DNA from: an uncultured bacterium
GTDB taxonomy: Bacteria; UBP6; UBA1177
NCBI GenBank assembly: GCA_905235605.1
Contig: CAJOMF010000012.1
Span: 1-57,992 of the forward strand
Direction: 5' to 3'
Length of the DNA: 57,992 nt
Below, one piece after another: positions 17,340-26,236 of this stretch. How positions within the stretch are numbered: the stretch's first letter is position 1; each line of letters opens with the position of its first letter. A program made the translations under genes and the position numbers. The notes below the pieces were generated by a model. The model made no database searches and was not told the origin of the DNA. It worked only from the letters and a program-made list of their open reading frames with translations.

Positions 17340-17957
17340 ATGAGATTTTATGACTGGCTTTTAGAAAAATACGGCTACAACGAGCCGATTTTCACGAGCG
17401 AAATAGAGTTCGAGGATTATTCGCGTCCGTGGATATTCAAAGAGTTGAACCAACTTTGCAGAAAAGGGCTGCTTGCCCGTTACGACAAAGGCGTCTGCTA
17501 TATTCCGAAAACGACTTTTTTAGGAAAGACGCTTCTTGATCCGAGAAAAGTCATTACTAAAAAATATATTTCCGCTAACGGTGATGTTGTCGGATATTAT
17601 TCAGGAAACACCTTGCTCAACCTGATGGATCTCTCCACTCAGATGTCGAACAGCATTGAAATTTACACGAATAATGAAAAAACAAAAATAAGGGAGATAA
17701 AAATCGGTTCCCAAAAGGTGATACTGCGGCGCTCCAGAGCGAAAGTCACCAGGGAAAACTCAGCTGTCATGCAGCTTTTAGAACTGATGAATTTTTCTTC
17801 CGCTGAATTTTTTGACAAAGAGCGTAAAGACATTGTCTGCAATTTTATAAAAGAGAAAAACATAACGCGCAAAATGATAAGCGAATATGCGCCGTTTTTT
17901 CCTGACAAGGCGATCCGAAACCTGATAACGAGCGAGGTGATATACAGTGTTGCATAA
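17340..17957 (+). CDS. abiEi: AbiEi-type antitoxin (DUF6088-like)
   Basis: A 205-residue protein with an N-terminal winged-helix region (about 1-65: FTSEIEFEDYSRPWIFKELN, then a short wing). It continues into the AbiEi antitoxin-type core with GYYSGNTLLNLMDLSTQ at about 83-99. AbiEi proteins bind their own promoter and neutralise AbiEii. It overlaps the toxin gene by 11 bases, the usual coupling for this pair. A good ribosome binding site (GTGGAGG) precedes the ATG. It stands between two polysaccharide gene groups and has its own promoter. Confidence 0.8.
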   Translation: MRFYDWLLEKYGYNEPIFTSEIEFEDYSRPWIFKELNQLCRKGLLARYDKGVCYIPKTTFLGKTLLDPRKVITKKYISANGDVVGYYSGNTLLNLMDLSTQMSNSIEIYTNNEKTKIREIKIGSQKVILRRSRAKVTRENSAVMQLLELMNFSSAEFFDKERKDIVCNFIKEKNITRKMISEYAPFFPDKAIRNLITSEVIYSVA

Positions 17958-18849
17958 AGACCGCGAGATTTTTGAAGATATTCTGCTGAGAGTTTCGGGC
18001 GAATACGGCATAGATGCCGCCATAATAGAAAAAGATTATTATGTTACTCTGCTGCTGAAAAACATAGCCGAGCTTGTTCCAGAGATCATTTTCAAAGGCG
18101 GGACATCTTTGTCGAAATGCTACCGGCTGATAGAAAGATTTTCCGAAGACATCGACCTTTCCATATTTGAAGAAGTGAAGCCGCCTGAAAGCAGGAGACG
18201 CAAGCTGAAGGAAGGTATTGTCAAAGCAGTAGAACTTTCGGAACTGACGCTTGAAAACAAGGATGACATCAGAAGCCGCCGCGATTTTAACCGCTATATC
18301 ATAGCCTATCCGTCAGTTTTTTCTTCGTCAGCAGTAAAACCTAAACTTATCGTTGAAACTGCTGTTTTTACAGGGATATATCCGACAGAAATACAAACCG
18401 TCGGAAATTATATTTTTGATTATCTCAGCAAAAACAACGCGCTTAATTTCGTCGATACAACTACCTTAAGACCGTTTCCGATAAAAGTTCAGAAGCCTGA
18501 AAGGACCTTCATCGACAAGGTTTTTGCTCTGTGCGACTATCATCTTGCAGGCAGTCACGAGCAGCATTCACGACACATATACGATATTTACCGACTTTTC
18601 GGAATCATAAAAATCGACGAATCTTTGAAAGAACTCATCGAAAAAGTCAGAAAAGAACGGAAATCGCTGCAGATGTGCCCTTCAGCGCAGGACGGTGTCG
18701 ATATAAACGCGCTACTTGAAGAAATAATCGGCAAAGATGCCTACAAAGCTGATTATAACAACACAACATATAGGCTGCTTTTCAAAAAAGTGCCGTATGA
18801 AGAAGCGGTAGAAGTTTTAAGAAAGATCACAAAATCGAGGCTTTTTTAA
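17947..18849 (+). CDS. abiEii: AbiEii-type nucleotidyltransferase toxin
   Basis: A 300-residue nucleotidyltransferase-fold toxin. The diagnostic motif is FKGGTSLSKCYRL at about 49-61 followed by FSEDIDLSIF at about 65-74; the two Asp in EDID bind metal. A lysine-containing motif, RTFIDKVFAL, lies near 186. AbiEii-type toxins transfer nucleotides to tRNA or other targets and cause bacteriostasis or abortive infection. Translation starts at GTG 17947, or TTG 17950, behind GAGGTG inside abiEi. The pair may protect against phage or simply keep the polysaccharide locus from being lost. Confidence 0.88.
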   Translation: MLHKDREIFEDILLRVSGEYGIDAAIIEKDYYVTLLLKNIAELVPEIIFKGGTSLSKCYRLIERFSEDIDLSIFEEVKPPESRRRKLKEGIVKAVELSELTLENKDDIRSRRDFNRYIIAYPSVFSSSAVKPKLIVETAVFTGIYPTEIQTVGNYIFDYLSKNNALNFVDTTTLRPFPIKVQKPERTFIDKVFALCDYHLAGSHEQHSRHIYDIYRLFGIIKIDESLKELIEKVRKERKSLQMCPSAQDGVDINALLEEIIGKDAYKADYNNTTYRLLFKKVPYEEAVEVLRKITKSRLF

Positions 18850-18942
18850 TGTTTTTTTTCACAGTATTCCCGAGAATCTCGAAATTGAAAAAAATTTCAA
18901 TATGATGCACTGTTTTTTTTGCTTGACTGAATGAGGTTGATT

Positions 18943-20025
18943 ATGAAAATCACTATTCTCGGGGGCTCGGGATTCCTCGGAACGCGCCTTGTTAAAAGGC
19001 TTCTCGACGCAGGACACGAAGTAAAAATTGCCGACAAAAGGAAAAGCAGAACTTATCCCGATCTTTGGATAAGGTGCGATATTCGCAACAAAGGCGATGA
19101 AACGAACGAATTTCCAGAATCTCTGACTGATGCAGCAGCCGCTCCAGGCCAGGCTGAAGAGGCAGCAAAGGCAATGCCGATGAAATCCTTGATCGAAGTT
19201 CTCGAAGACAGCGATGTCGTCATAAATCTTGCGGCTGAACACCGCGACGACGTAACGCCGAAATCGCTTTACGACGAAGTCAACGTCCAGGGCAGCGAAA
19301 ACATCTGCAATGCATGCACAAAGCTCGGGATCCGCAAGATAATCTTCACAAGTTCTGTCGCAGTCTACGGCTTCGCTCCTGCAGGAACTGACGAAAACGG
19401 TGAGATAAACTACTTCAACGACTACGGCCGCACGAAATATTTAGCCGAAGGAAAATACCGTGAATGGTTGCAAAACGACCCCGCAAACAATGCCGTTATT
19501 ATCCGTCCGACCGTTATTTTCGGCGAGCAGAACAGAGGCAACGTCTACAACCTTCTGCGGCAGATCGCAAACGGAAAATTCCCGATGGTCGGCAAAGGAA
19601 CGAACAGAAAAAGCATGAACTATGTCGAAAACGTAGCTGCTTTCATCGAGTACGAGATCACGCATGACACGGATTCCGGAGAGCACCTTTACAACTACTG
19701 CGACGAGCCGGCTTACGATATGAACAGTCTCGTTCTTGACTGCTACAAAGCGCTCGGCAAGAACAAAACGACGCTTTTCCACTGGCCTTACTCGTTGGCT
19801 TATTTCGGCGGTATATGCTTCGATCTTCTGGCGAAGATCCTGCACAAAAAACTGGTCATAAGTTCGATCCGGGTCAGAAAATTCACGCAGGATACCTATT
19901 TTGTCGGGAAAAACATCAAAAAAACCGATTTCGTTCCGCCGGTAACTCTGGCTGAAGGACTCAGAAGGACGATCGAATACGAATTCGTGAACAAAGTCGA
20001 AGGTCATACTTTCAGTTGTGAATAG
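18943..20025 (+). CDS. NAD-dependent sugar epimerase/dehydratase (extended SDR)
   Basis: A 360-residue extended SDR enzyme. GGSGFLG is at residues 6-12 and YGRTKYLAEG at about 161-170 (catalytic Tyr and Lys). Residues 60-90 form an unusual insert rich in Ala and Glu between the second and third strands. The likely substrate is a UDP- or polyprenyl-linked sugar. It sits directly before the UDP-sugar 6-dehydrogenase, so a step in uronic-acid or amino-sugar synthesis is plausible. The ATG at 18943 (after GAGG) is preferred over an upstream one at 18931. The exact reaction is not known. Confidence 0.75.
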   Translation: MKITILGGSGFLGTRLVKRLLDAGHEVKIADKRKSRTYPDLWIRCDIRNKGDETNEFPESLTDAAAAPGQAEEAAKAMPMKSLIEVLEDSDVVINLAAEHRDDVTPKSLYDEVNVQGSENICNACTKLGIRKIIFTSSVAVYGFAPAGTDENGEINYFNDYGRTKYLAEGKYREWLQNDPANNAVIIRPTVIFGEQNRGNVYNLLRQIANGKFPMVGKGTNRKSMNYVENVAAFIEYEITHDTDSGEHLYNYCDEPAYDMNSLVLDCYKALGKNKTTLFHWPYSLAYFGGICFDLLAKILHKKLVISSIRVRKFTQDTYFVGKNIKKTDFVPPVTLAEGLRRTIEYEFVNKVEGHTFSCE

Positions 20026-20034
20026 TCTTATTTA

Positions 20035-20062
20035 TTGACATTTTTCTTAAATTTGATATGTT
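20035..20062 (+). promoter_or_regulatory. Promoter of the UDP-sugar dehydrogenase gene
   Basis: A consensus -35 box, TTGACA (20035-20040), and TATGTT (20057-20062) with 16 bases between them lie 40 bases before the ATG. The dehydrogenase can therefore be transcribed apart from the SDR gene. Confidence 0.6.
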
Positions 20063-20101
20063 TCCAGCTTGAATTTGTTTTTTGTTCTGGGAGAATAGAT
20101 A

Positions 20102-21418
20102 ATGTTTTCAAAATTGTATGACAAAATAGTAGCAGGAAAGGAAAAAATATCTTTAGTTGGTCTCGGTTATGTCGGAATGCCGATAGCTGTAGCTTTTGCG
20201 AGAAAAGTAAAAGTCGTCGGATTTGATCTGAATGCCGGTAAGATAGCTCTCTACAAGAAAGGAATCGATCCGACACATGAAGTCGGCGATGAAACAATAG
20301 CAAACACTACGGTCGAATTTACGTCTGACGAAACCAAACTGCGCGAGGCGAAGTTCCACATTGTTGCGGTTCCGACGCCGGTAAACGATGACCACACTCC
20401 AGATCTTTCACCGGTCGAAAGTGCAAGCACCATTCTTGGCCGCAACCTTGTCAAAGGCTCGGTCGTCGTGTTCGAATCAACGGTCCATCCAGGTGTGACG
20501 GAAGATGTCTGTGTTCCGATCCTTGAGCGCGAATCAGGACTCAAATGCGGGCGTGATTTCAAGATCGGATACTCGCCGGAACGGATCAATCCCGGTGATA
20601 AAGTGCATCGTTTGGAGACGATCACAAAAATCGTTTCGGGTATGGATGAAGAGACCTTGGACTGCGTCGCAAAAGTTTACGAACTTGTAGTCGAAGCGGG
20701 CGTCCACCGTGCGGAAAGCATAAAAGTCGCGGAAGCGGCAAAAGTAATAGAAAACAGCCAGCGCGACATCAACATCGCCTTTATGAACGAGCTTTCCATC
20801 ATATTCAACAAAATGGGGATCGACACCCAGTCTGTTCTTAGAGCTGCCGGAACGAAGTGGAATTTTCTCAAGTTTTATCCCGGTCTTGTCGGCGGTCACT
20901 GCATCGGAGTGGATCCTTATTACCTGACATACAAAGCCGAGAAGATCGGTTATCACAGCCAGATCATCCTCTCGGGCCGCAGGATCAACGATGATATGGG
21001 AAAATATGTTGCAGAAAGCTGCGTCAAAAATCTGATCGCCTCGGATAAAGCTGTCAGAAAGGCAAAAGTCGCAATCCTCGGCTTCACATTCAAAGAGAAC
21101 TGCCCGGATACGAGAAATACAAAAGTTATGGACATCGTTCACGAGCTGCGAGAATACGGCATAAATCCCGTTATAGCCGATCCTGAAGCCGACGCTGCCG
21201 AGGCAAAAGCTCTTTACGGAGTTGAATTCGCCGATATCAAGGACGTTAAAGGAATGGATGCCGTCATTATTGCTGTCGCTCACAAAGAGTTCAGCAATCT
21301 GAAAATGAAAACTGTTGATAAATTTTTCGGAAAAGGCAAAAAAGTTCTTCTTGATTTAAAAGGGCTTTTGAACCGCAAGGAATACGAGGAGGCCGGATAC
21401 AACTACTGGAGACTGTGA
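20102..21418 (+). CDS. UDP-N-acetylhexosamine 6-dehydrogenase (WbpA/TviB type)
   Basis: A 438-residue dehydrogenase that oxidises C6 of a UDP-HexNAc to the uronic acid. The NAD-binding motif GLGYVGMPIA is at about 20-29, and the active-site region GGHCIGVDPYYLTY, with catalytic Cys, is near 263. The C-terminal domain has LGFTFKENCPDTRNTKV at about 327. The length and the NCPDxRN motif are typical of the WbpA/TviB branch rather than plain UDP-glucose dehydrogenase. It supplies an acidic sugar nucleotide for the surface polysaccharide. The next gene, an accessory nuclease, starts 99 bases later. Confidence 0.9.
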   Translation: MFSKLYDKIVAGKEKISLVGLGYVGMPIAVAFARKVKVVGFDLNAGKIALYKKGIDPTHEVGDETIANTTVEFTSDETKLREAKFHIVAVPTPVNDDHTPDLSPVESASTILGRNLVKGSVVVFESTVHPGVTEDVCVPILERESGLKCGRDFKIGYSPERINPGDKVHRLETITKIVSGMDEETLDCVAKVYELVVEAGVHRAESIKVAEAAKVIENSQRDINIAFMNELSIIFNKMGIDTQSVLRAAGTKWNFLKFYPGLVGGHCIGVDPYYLTYKAEKIGYHSQIILSGRRINDDMGKYVAESCVKNLIASDKAVRKAKVAILGFTFKENCPDTRNTKVMDIVHELREYGINPVIADPEADAAEAKALYGVEFADIKDVKGMDAVIIAVAHKEFSNLKMKTVDKFFGKGKKVLLDLKGLLNRKEYEEAGYNYWRL

Positions 21419-21517
21419 TGGTAGCCCCCTCAGTCTGCTGTGTCTTGAGAATGCATGGATTTTTTAATAATTGAGTGTAATATTTTTAGGTGAGCGGTTG
21501 CAAAAATCGGAGGAAGC

Positions 21518-23092
21518 ATGGGAATTTATATCAATGCGGGTAACGAGAATTTAAGAATGGCTTTAAATTCGGAGATTTTTGTTGACAAGTCTTTGGTACT
21601 GCAAAAACTTTGCTCTCTATTGAATTCCACCCAGAGATTTATCTGTGTTTCGCGTCCGCGCCGATTCGGTAAGACAATGGTCCGTGATTTAATGGTTGCC
21701 TATTTTTCAAAAGGGTGTGATTCGAGAGAAATGTTCTCGGGTCTTAAAATTGCACAGGCTCCGTGCTTCGAAGATAATCTCAATAAATTCAATGTAATAG
21801 CGGTTGACTTGGGTGCGATTTACAATGCTGCGGCAAACAGAAACGATACAATTAAAACTCTTGAAAATTGGCTTAGAAAAGATTTCCGGGAAGAATACTC
21901 TGAAATTGAATTTTTGGATGAAGATCCGGTTGCAAGAATGATTCAAAAAGTTTACGATTCACGCAAAACACAATTCATTATAATCATTGACGAATACGAC
22001 ACTTTTATCCGTGAACGCCAAAGTGAAGCACTTGTTGAGGAATACCGCTCTTTCTTAAATTCCATCTTTAAAAACAATGAACTTTCACCAGCGATTGCGC
22101 TCGCATATTTGACCGGAATCCTGCCGATAGAGCGCGACAAAGTGCAATCAAAACTTAATAATTTCAATGAGTCCACCATTCTCAGCCCTATTGGTTTGGA
22201 AGAGTTTTTCGGTTTTACGAAAGCTGAAGTGAAAGCTCTTTGCAAAGAATACAAAATGAAATTCAAGGATTGTGAAAACTGGTATGACGGCTACAAAATC
22301 AATAAAATCAGCATCTACAACCCGAATTCTGTTGTTAAAGCGATGCAGGAGCACGAATATGCAAATTATTGGGCAAAAACAGGGTCTTACGAGGCTGTTT
22401 CGGACTATATCAAGCTCGACTACGACGGCACAAAAACGGCTGTGGTTGAAATGCTGTCAGGCAGGGAAGTTCCTGTAAATGTTGTCGATTTTAAAAATAA
22501 ACTGGATGAAATAAAGACTAAAGACCACGTTTTAACATATCTAATACACCTAGGCTACTTGAATTACGACAAAAAGACGGGGCTTTGCCGCATTCCGAAC
22601 AAAGAAATCAAGCAGGAGTGGGAATCGGCAATAAAAGACGCAGACAATTTTTCCAAAATAGCTGAAATGATAAGAAATTCAGATAATCTTCTGTATCTTA
22701 CTCAAAACGGGGTCGCGGAAGAAGTTGCCGCTGCTCTTGACAAAGCTCACACCGAAGTTTCAAGCGTTTTGAACTATAACTTTGAATCATCTCTTCAGGC
22801 TGCGATAATCCTTGCTTATTACACAGCCAAAACAAAATACACGATCATTCAGGAACTTCCTGCAGGATACGGTTTTGCCGACATAGGTTTTATCCCGCTT
22901 GACAAAAAAGATCCTGCAATGATCATCGAACTCAAATATGATAAAAATGCGAAAGCTGCAATTTCACAGATAAAAGATAAAAAATATCCGAAAGCCTTTG
23001 AAAACTACATCGACAATCTTCTTCTTGTTGCTGTAAATTATGACAAAACTACAAAGGTACACGAATGTGTGATTGAAAAATACGGGGAATAG
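21518..23092 (+). CDS. AAA-ATPase-like protein with PD-(D/E)XK nuclease domain (DUF1703 type)
   Basis: A 524-residue protein of the large AAA-ATPase-like/DUF1703 family. It opens with the family's N-terminal FVDKSLVLQKL. A P-loop variant, SRPRRFGKTM, lies at about 45-54, and the Walker-B-like IIIIDEYD is near 151. The C-terminal nuclease-like domain has FADIGF near 452 and MIIELKY near 467, the D...ExK spacing of PD-(D/E)XK enzymes. The role of the family is unknown; members are scattered in gut bacteria and multiply like selfish or defence genes. It lies among polysaccharide genes, and the bases right after its stop are a remnant of a glycosyltransferase start. Confidence 0.82.
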   Translation: MGIYINAGNENLRMALNSEIFVDKSLVLQKLCSLLNSTQRFICVSRPRRFGKTMVRDLMVAYFSKGCDSREMFSGLKIAQAPCFEDNLNKFNVIAVDLGAIYNAAANRNDTIKTLENWLRKDFREEYSEIEFLDEDPVARMIQKVYDSRKTQFIIIIDEYDTFIRERQSEALVEEYRSFLNSIFKNNELSPAIALAYLTGILPIERDKVQSKLNNFNESTILSPIGLEEFFGFTKAEVKALCKEYKMKFKDCENWYDGYKINKISIYNPNSVVKAMQEHEYANYWAKTGSYEAVSDYIKLDYDGTKTAVVEMLSGREVPVNVVDFKNKLDEIKTKDHVLTYLIHLGYLNYDKKTGLCRIPNKEIKQEWESAIKDADNFSKIAEMIRNSDNLLYLTQNGVAEEVAAALDKAHTEVSSVLNYNFESSLQAAIILAYYTAKTKYTIIQELPAGYGFADIGFIPLDKKDPAMIIELKYDKNAKAAISQIKDKKYPKAFENYIDNLLLVAVNYDKTTKVHECVIEKYGE

Positions 23093-23096
23093 AAAA

Positions 23097-23122
23097 ATGA
23101 ACATCCTCTTCATAAATTCAGT
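23097..23122 (+). pseudogene. Remnant of a glycosyltransferase 5' end
   Basis: Twenty-six bases starting with ATG match the first codons of the intact glycosyltransferase at 27326, with two changes near the start (ATGAACATC against ATGAAACTC). The match stops abruptly where a palindromic repeat begins. A second, longer copy of the same gene start is at 26036. The spacing to the upstream stop (four bases) resembles that of the intact gene, so this is a cut-off gene rather than chance. Confidence 0.7.
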
Positions 23123-23131
23123 GTTGGTGCG

Positions 23132-23230
23132 GACCTCTCAGGCGCTTTGCGCCAGCTCCCCTACCTCAGGGGAGTCGAAAATCGGTTTTGTAGAGACGTA
23201 ACCTGATGCGTCTCAGAAGGAGATAAATAA
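23132..23230. repeat. Palindromic interspersed repeat (copy 1)
   Basis: The stretch contains successive hairpins: GGCGCTTTGCGCC (23141-23153), CTCCCCTACCTCAGGGGAG (23156-23174), and GAGACG/CGTCTC (about 23193-23214). The outer words GACCTCTC and GTAGAGACGT recur in inverted order at 37982-38043. It is a dispersed palindromic element of a kind frequent between genes in many bacteria. It separates the cut-off glycosyltransferase start from the AlbA-type gene. Confidence 0.75.
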
Positions 23231-24688
23231 ATGACACCGAACCTTAACATAATTGACACTGTTACGAACCTGATTTCGCTTCCGCACGAATACGAATGGC
23301 TCGATTTCAAGGAAAACTGGTTTTCAAAGGATGAAATCGGCGAATATATTTCCGCAATTTCCAACGGCGCGGCTTTGAGCGGACGGGAATACGGCTATAT
23401 TGTCTGGGGAGTGAGCGACAAATCGCATGAAATCACCGGAACAACGGTTAATTTCGACAAGGATATCAAGCACGAGCCTTACAAACATTATCTTGCACGC
23501 AACTTAAAGCCGAGTCTTGCGTTTGAAGTCGATGAGGCTGAAAATTCCGGCAAAAGAGTTGTTTTGCTGACTGTTCCTGCCGCGAAATCCGTTCCGACGA
23601 AATTCATGGATCAGACATTTATCCGTATTGGTTCAAGCAAAGAGAAACTTTCGAAATTTCCGGAATGGGAAATACGCCTGCTGAACGTGCTTTCAAACGG
23701 AATTCCTACTATCGTGAATACTGCCGCGCCTGATTACGCGCAGGATCTGACTTTTGAGAAACTTTTTTTGTATTACGGTGCAAAAGGGATCGAACTCAGG
23801 CGGGACACTTTTAAGAAAACGCTCAAACTGCTGACTGCGGACGGCCGCTACAACATAATGGCACTCCTGCTTGCCGATTCAAATGATATTCCGATCCGCG
23901 TTTCTGTTTTCAGCGGAAAAACCAAGGCTGACACTCTTTTTTCCGTGAAAGAATACGGAAATTCCTGCATTTTGTATTCAATGGATAAAATACTGGAATA
24001 CGGCGACGCGATAAACATCATTCAAGCTGACGAGCGCGGGCGGATTTCTGAACGCAAAGATGTTCCTCTTTTTGATTACGAGGCTTTTCACGAAGCACTT
24101 TTGAATGCTTTTATCCACAACAAATGGCTTGCAATGAATGCACCGATGATAAGCGTGTTCACCGACAGAATAGAAATCGTCTCCCACGGCGGGCTTGGAA
24201 TCGAACAAGATCTAGAAGGTTTTTATAATGGAGTCAGCATTCCCGTAAACGAAGCACTTGCCTCGATTTTCCTTCAGCTTAGGCTGAGCGAGCGTTCAGG
24301 ACGCGGTGTTCCGACAATCGTCAAGGCATACGGACGCGATTCAATCACTGTCAAAAAGAATTTTATCGTAGTCACAATTCCCTTCAACAAGATAGATGCC
24401 GCACCTTTTGAACTGAATGCCGGTGAGGAAGGGAATATAGAGGGAAATGAAAAAAGTAACGATAAAGTAGAAAATGTCATGGTAAATGACAGGGTAAATG
24501 TCATGGTAAATGACGCGGTAATAAAAATTATCCAAGAAAACCCAAATATAAATGTCATGGAAATTGCAAGAATTATTCAAAAATCAGAACGACAGGCAAG
24601 AAGAATTATTTCTGATTTAAAAAATGCCGGAATTATAAAACGAGTCGGAGCAGACAAAAACGGTCATTGGGAGGTTGTTGAAAAATGA
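23231..24688 (+). CDS. AlbA-domain (Schlafen-type) ATP-binding protein, putative regulator
   Basis: A 485-residue protein. The N-terminal Schlafen AlbA_2 domain has the characteristic EYEWLDFKENW at about 17-27 and GREYGYIVWGVSD near 51. A GHKL-like ATPase domain (HATPase_c_4) follows with FHEALLNAFIHNKW near 285 and SHGGLGIEQDL near 317. A Lys/Asn/Val-rich repeated linker (about 405-435, with VMVNDRVNVMVNDAV) precedes a C-terminal winged helix (RIIQKSERQARRIISDLKNA, 450-470). Members are annotated as transcriptional regulators, with little direct evidence. It begins right behind a palindromic repeat, with GAAGGAG as ribosome binding site. Confidence 0.8.
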   Translation: MTPNLNIIDTVTNLISLPHEYEWLDFKENWFSKDEIGEYISAISNGAALSGREYGYIVWGVSDKSHEITGTTVNFDKDIKHEPYKHYLARNLKPSLAFEVDEAENSGKRVVLLTVPAAKSVPTKFMDQTFIRIGSSKEKLSKFPEWEIRLLNVLSNGIPTIVNTAAPDYAQDLTFEKLFLYYGAKGIELRRDTFKKTLKLLTADGRYNIMALLLADSNDIPIRVSVFSGKTKADTLFSVKEYGNSCILYSMDKILEYGDAINIIQADERGRISERKDVPLFDYEAFHEALLNAFIHNKWLAMNAPMISVFTDRIEIVSHGGLGIEQDLEGFYNGVSIPVNEALASIFLQLRLSERSGRGVPTIVKAYGRDSITVKKNFIVVTIPFNKIDAAPFELNAGEEGNIEGNEKSNDKVENVMVNDRVNVMVNDAVIKIIQENPNINVMEIARIIQKSERQARRIISDLKNAGIIKRVGADKNGHWEVVEK

Positions 24689-24713
24689 TTGCCAACTTCC
24701 TCATAAGAAAAAA

Positions 24714-24730
24714 ATGTAATATTATTACAT
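24714..24730. promoter_or_regulatory. 17-bp perfect palindrome, candidate operator
   Basis: ATGTAATATTATTACAT reads the same on both strands around its central base. A further half-site, ATGTAAT, occurs about 40 bases downstream, before the glycosyltransferase gene. The position between the AlbA-type gene and the next operon fits an operator for a dimeric regulator. No T-run follows, so it is not a typical terminator. Confidence 0.5.
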
Positions 24731-24824
24731 CTTTTTCTGATATAAATCACCAAATTTTAAAAAATCATGTAATTTCAATGTGTTTCACGCGCGAGATGTC
24801 TCAAATGGAGATAAGGAGTTAGGA

Positions 24825-26039
24825 TTGAAAGATATTCTGTTTTTGTGTCAGTTTTTCTATCCGGAATACAATTCTTCGGCAACATTGCCTTTTGATACTG
24901 CTAAATATCTGGCTTCCCACGGTTTTACGGTGGATGCGCTTGTGGGTTATCCGAAAGAGTACAGTGCAGATAAAAACACCAAGGTTAAAGAAACTGTTGA
25001 AGGTGTCGGCATCAGAAGATTGAAGTATCTTCAACTGAAACGCACAGGCACGATCGGTCGTTTGATCAATTATTTTTCATTTACGTTCATTGCTTTTTTA
25101 AACATTTTCCGTTTGAAAGGTTATAAGACAGTGATTGTCTATTCAAATCCGCCGGTTCTTCCGCTTGTTCCGATTATTGCAAAAAAACTGTTTGGCACGA
25201 AATTCGTATTTGTTGCTTACGATGTATATCCGGAAGTGGCCTATGCTTCTCAATCGCTTACTCCGACGAGCTTGATTAGCCGGGTTATGAATCTGATTAA
25301 CGGTATGCTTTACAAAAATGTTGATTGTGTCGTGACTCTCACTGATGAAATGAAGGATTTCCTTCTTAAAAACAGACCGGGATTAACTGCAGACCGCGTA
25401 ACTCCTATTGCAAACTGGGCGCATGAGAAGGAAAGTGCTCCTGACCATGAGGCTTACAAGCGTTTCGGATATAAGGATGATGATCAGTTTATAGTCTCAT
25501 ATTTCGGCAATATGGGAACCTGTCAGGATGTCGAAACTATGTTGGAAGCGGCTGAACTTTTGAAAGACGATGACAGAATCCGTTTTCTGTTTGTTGGACA
25601 CGGCAATAAAAAGGATGCAGTTGCTCTCAGAATGAAGGAACGCGGATTGAAAAACGTCCAACTCCTTAATTTCCTTACCGGAAAGGATTTCCAGCAGGCT
25701 GTTGCAATCAGTTCCTGCGCTATCGTCAGCCTTGAAAAAGGTCTCATCGGCACCTGTGCTCCAAGCAAATATTACAGTTATCTTCAAGGCGGTATGCCTG
25801 TTTTGACGGTAGTCGAAAAGGAAAGCTATTTGGCTAAGGAAGTCAGAGAAGAGAAGATCGGTCTCACTGTCGAGATTGGAGACGGAAAGGCCATGGCTGA
25901 TGCGATTGTTGATATGTTGGAACATCCGCAGGAATGTTCTGAAATGGGAAAACGCGCAAAGAAACTTTATTCTGAGAAATATTCGTATGAAATCGCTATG
26001 CAGAAGTATGGCGAAGTGATTGAAGGTTTGGTTAAATGA
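24825..26039 (+). CDS. Glycosyltransferase family 4 (WbuB-like)
   Basis: A 404-residue GT-B glycosyltransferase of the WbuB-like GT4 type. The N-terminal acceptor domain opens with ILFLCQFFYPEYNSSA. The C-terminal nucleotide-sugar domain contains VSYFGNMGTCQDVETMLEAA near 220 and the ExE-type region PSKYYSYLQGGMP near 318. It probably adds the first or second sugar, often FucNAc or a related sugar, to the lipid carrier, consistent with upstream capEFG. I prefer the TTG at 24825 behind AAGGAG; the longer reading has no such site. Its stop overlaps the start of a truncated glycosyltransferase (ATGA). Confidence 0.85.
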   Translation: MKDILFLCQFFYPEYNSSATLPFDTAKYLASHGFTVDALVGYPKEYSADKNTKVKETVEGVGIRRLKYLQLKRTGTIGRLINYFSFTFIAFLNIFRLKGYKTVIVYSNPPVLPLVPIIAKKLFGTKFVFVAYDVYPEVAYASQSLTPTSLISRVMNLINGMLYKNVDCVVTLTDEMKDFLLKNRPGLTADRVTPIANWAHEKESAPDHEAYKRFGYKDDDQFIVSYFGNMGTCQDVETMLEAAELLKDDDRIRFLFVGHGNKKDAVALRMKERGLKNVQLLNFLTGKDFQQAVAISSCAIVSLEKGLIGTCAPSKYYSYLQGGMPVLTVVEKESYLAKEVREEKIGLTVEIGDGKAMADAIVDMLEHPQECSEMGKRAKKLYSEKYSYEIAMQKYGEVIEGLVK

Positions 26040-26236
26040 AACTCCTCTTCATAAATTCAGTCTGCGGCATCGGCAGCACCGGTAGTATCTGCACCGATCT
26101 GGCGCAGGAATATGAAGCACAGGGGCATGAAGTGAAAATCGCTTACGGGCGTAACGCATTCGTTCCTGAAAAGTTCAGGAAATATGCGGAGATTATAGGG
26201 GAAAATAATGAGCAAAGAAATAATGAATTACGATGA
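26036..26236 (+). pseudogene. Truncated glycosyltransferase (first ~51 codons)
   Basis: Bases 26036-26187 are a copy of the first 152 bases of the intact glycosyltransferase at 27326, with 11 mismatches counted by eye. After codon 51 the similarity stops, and the frame runs 15 more codons into the start of the DUF1016 gene. The peptide (MKLLFINSVCGIGSTGSICT...) lacks any nucleotide-sugar domain and cannot be active. Together with 27326-27477 it forms a direct repeat around the DUF1016 gene. Confidence 0.9.
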
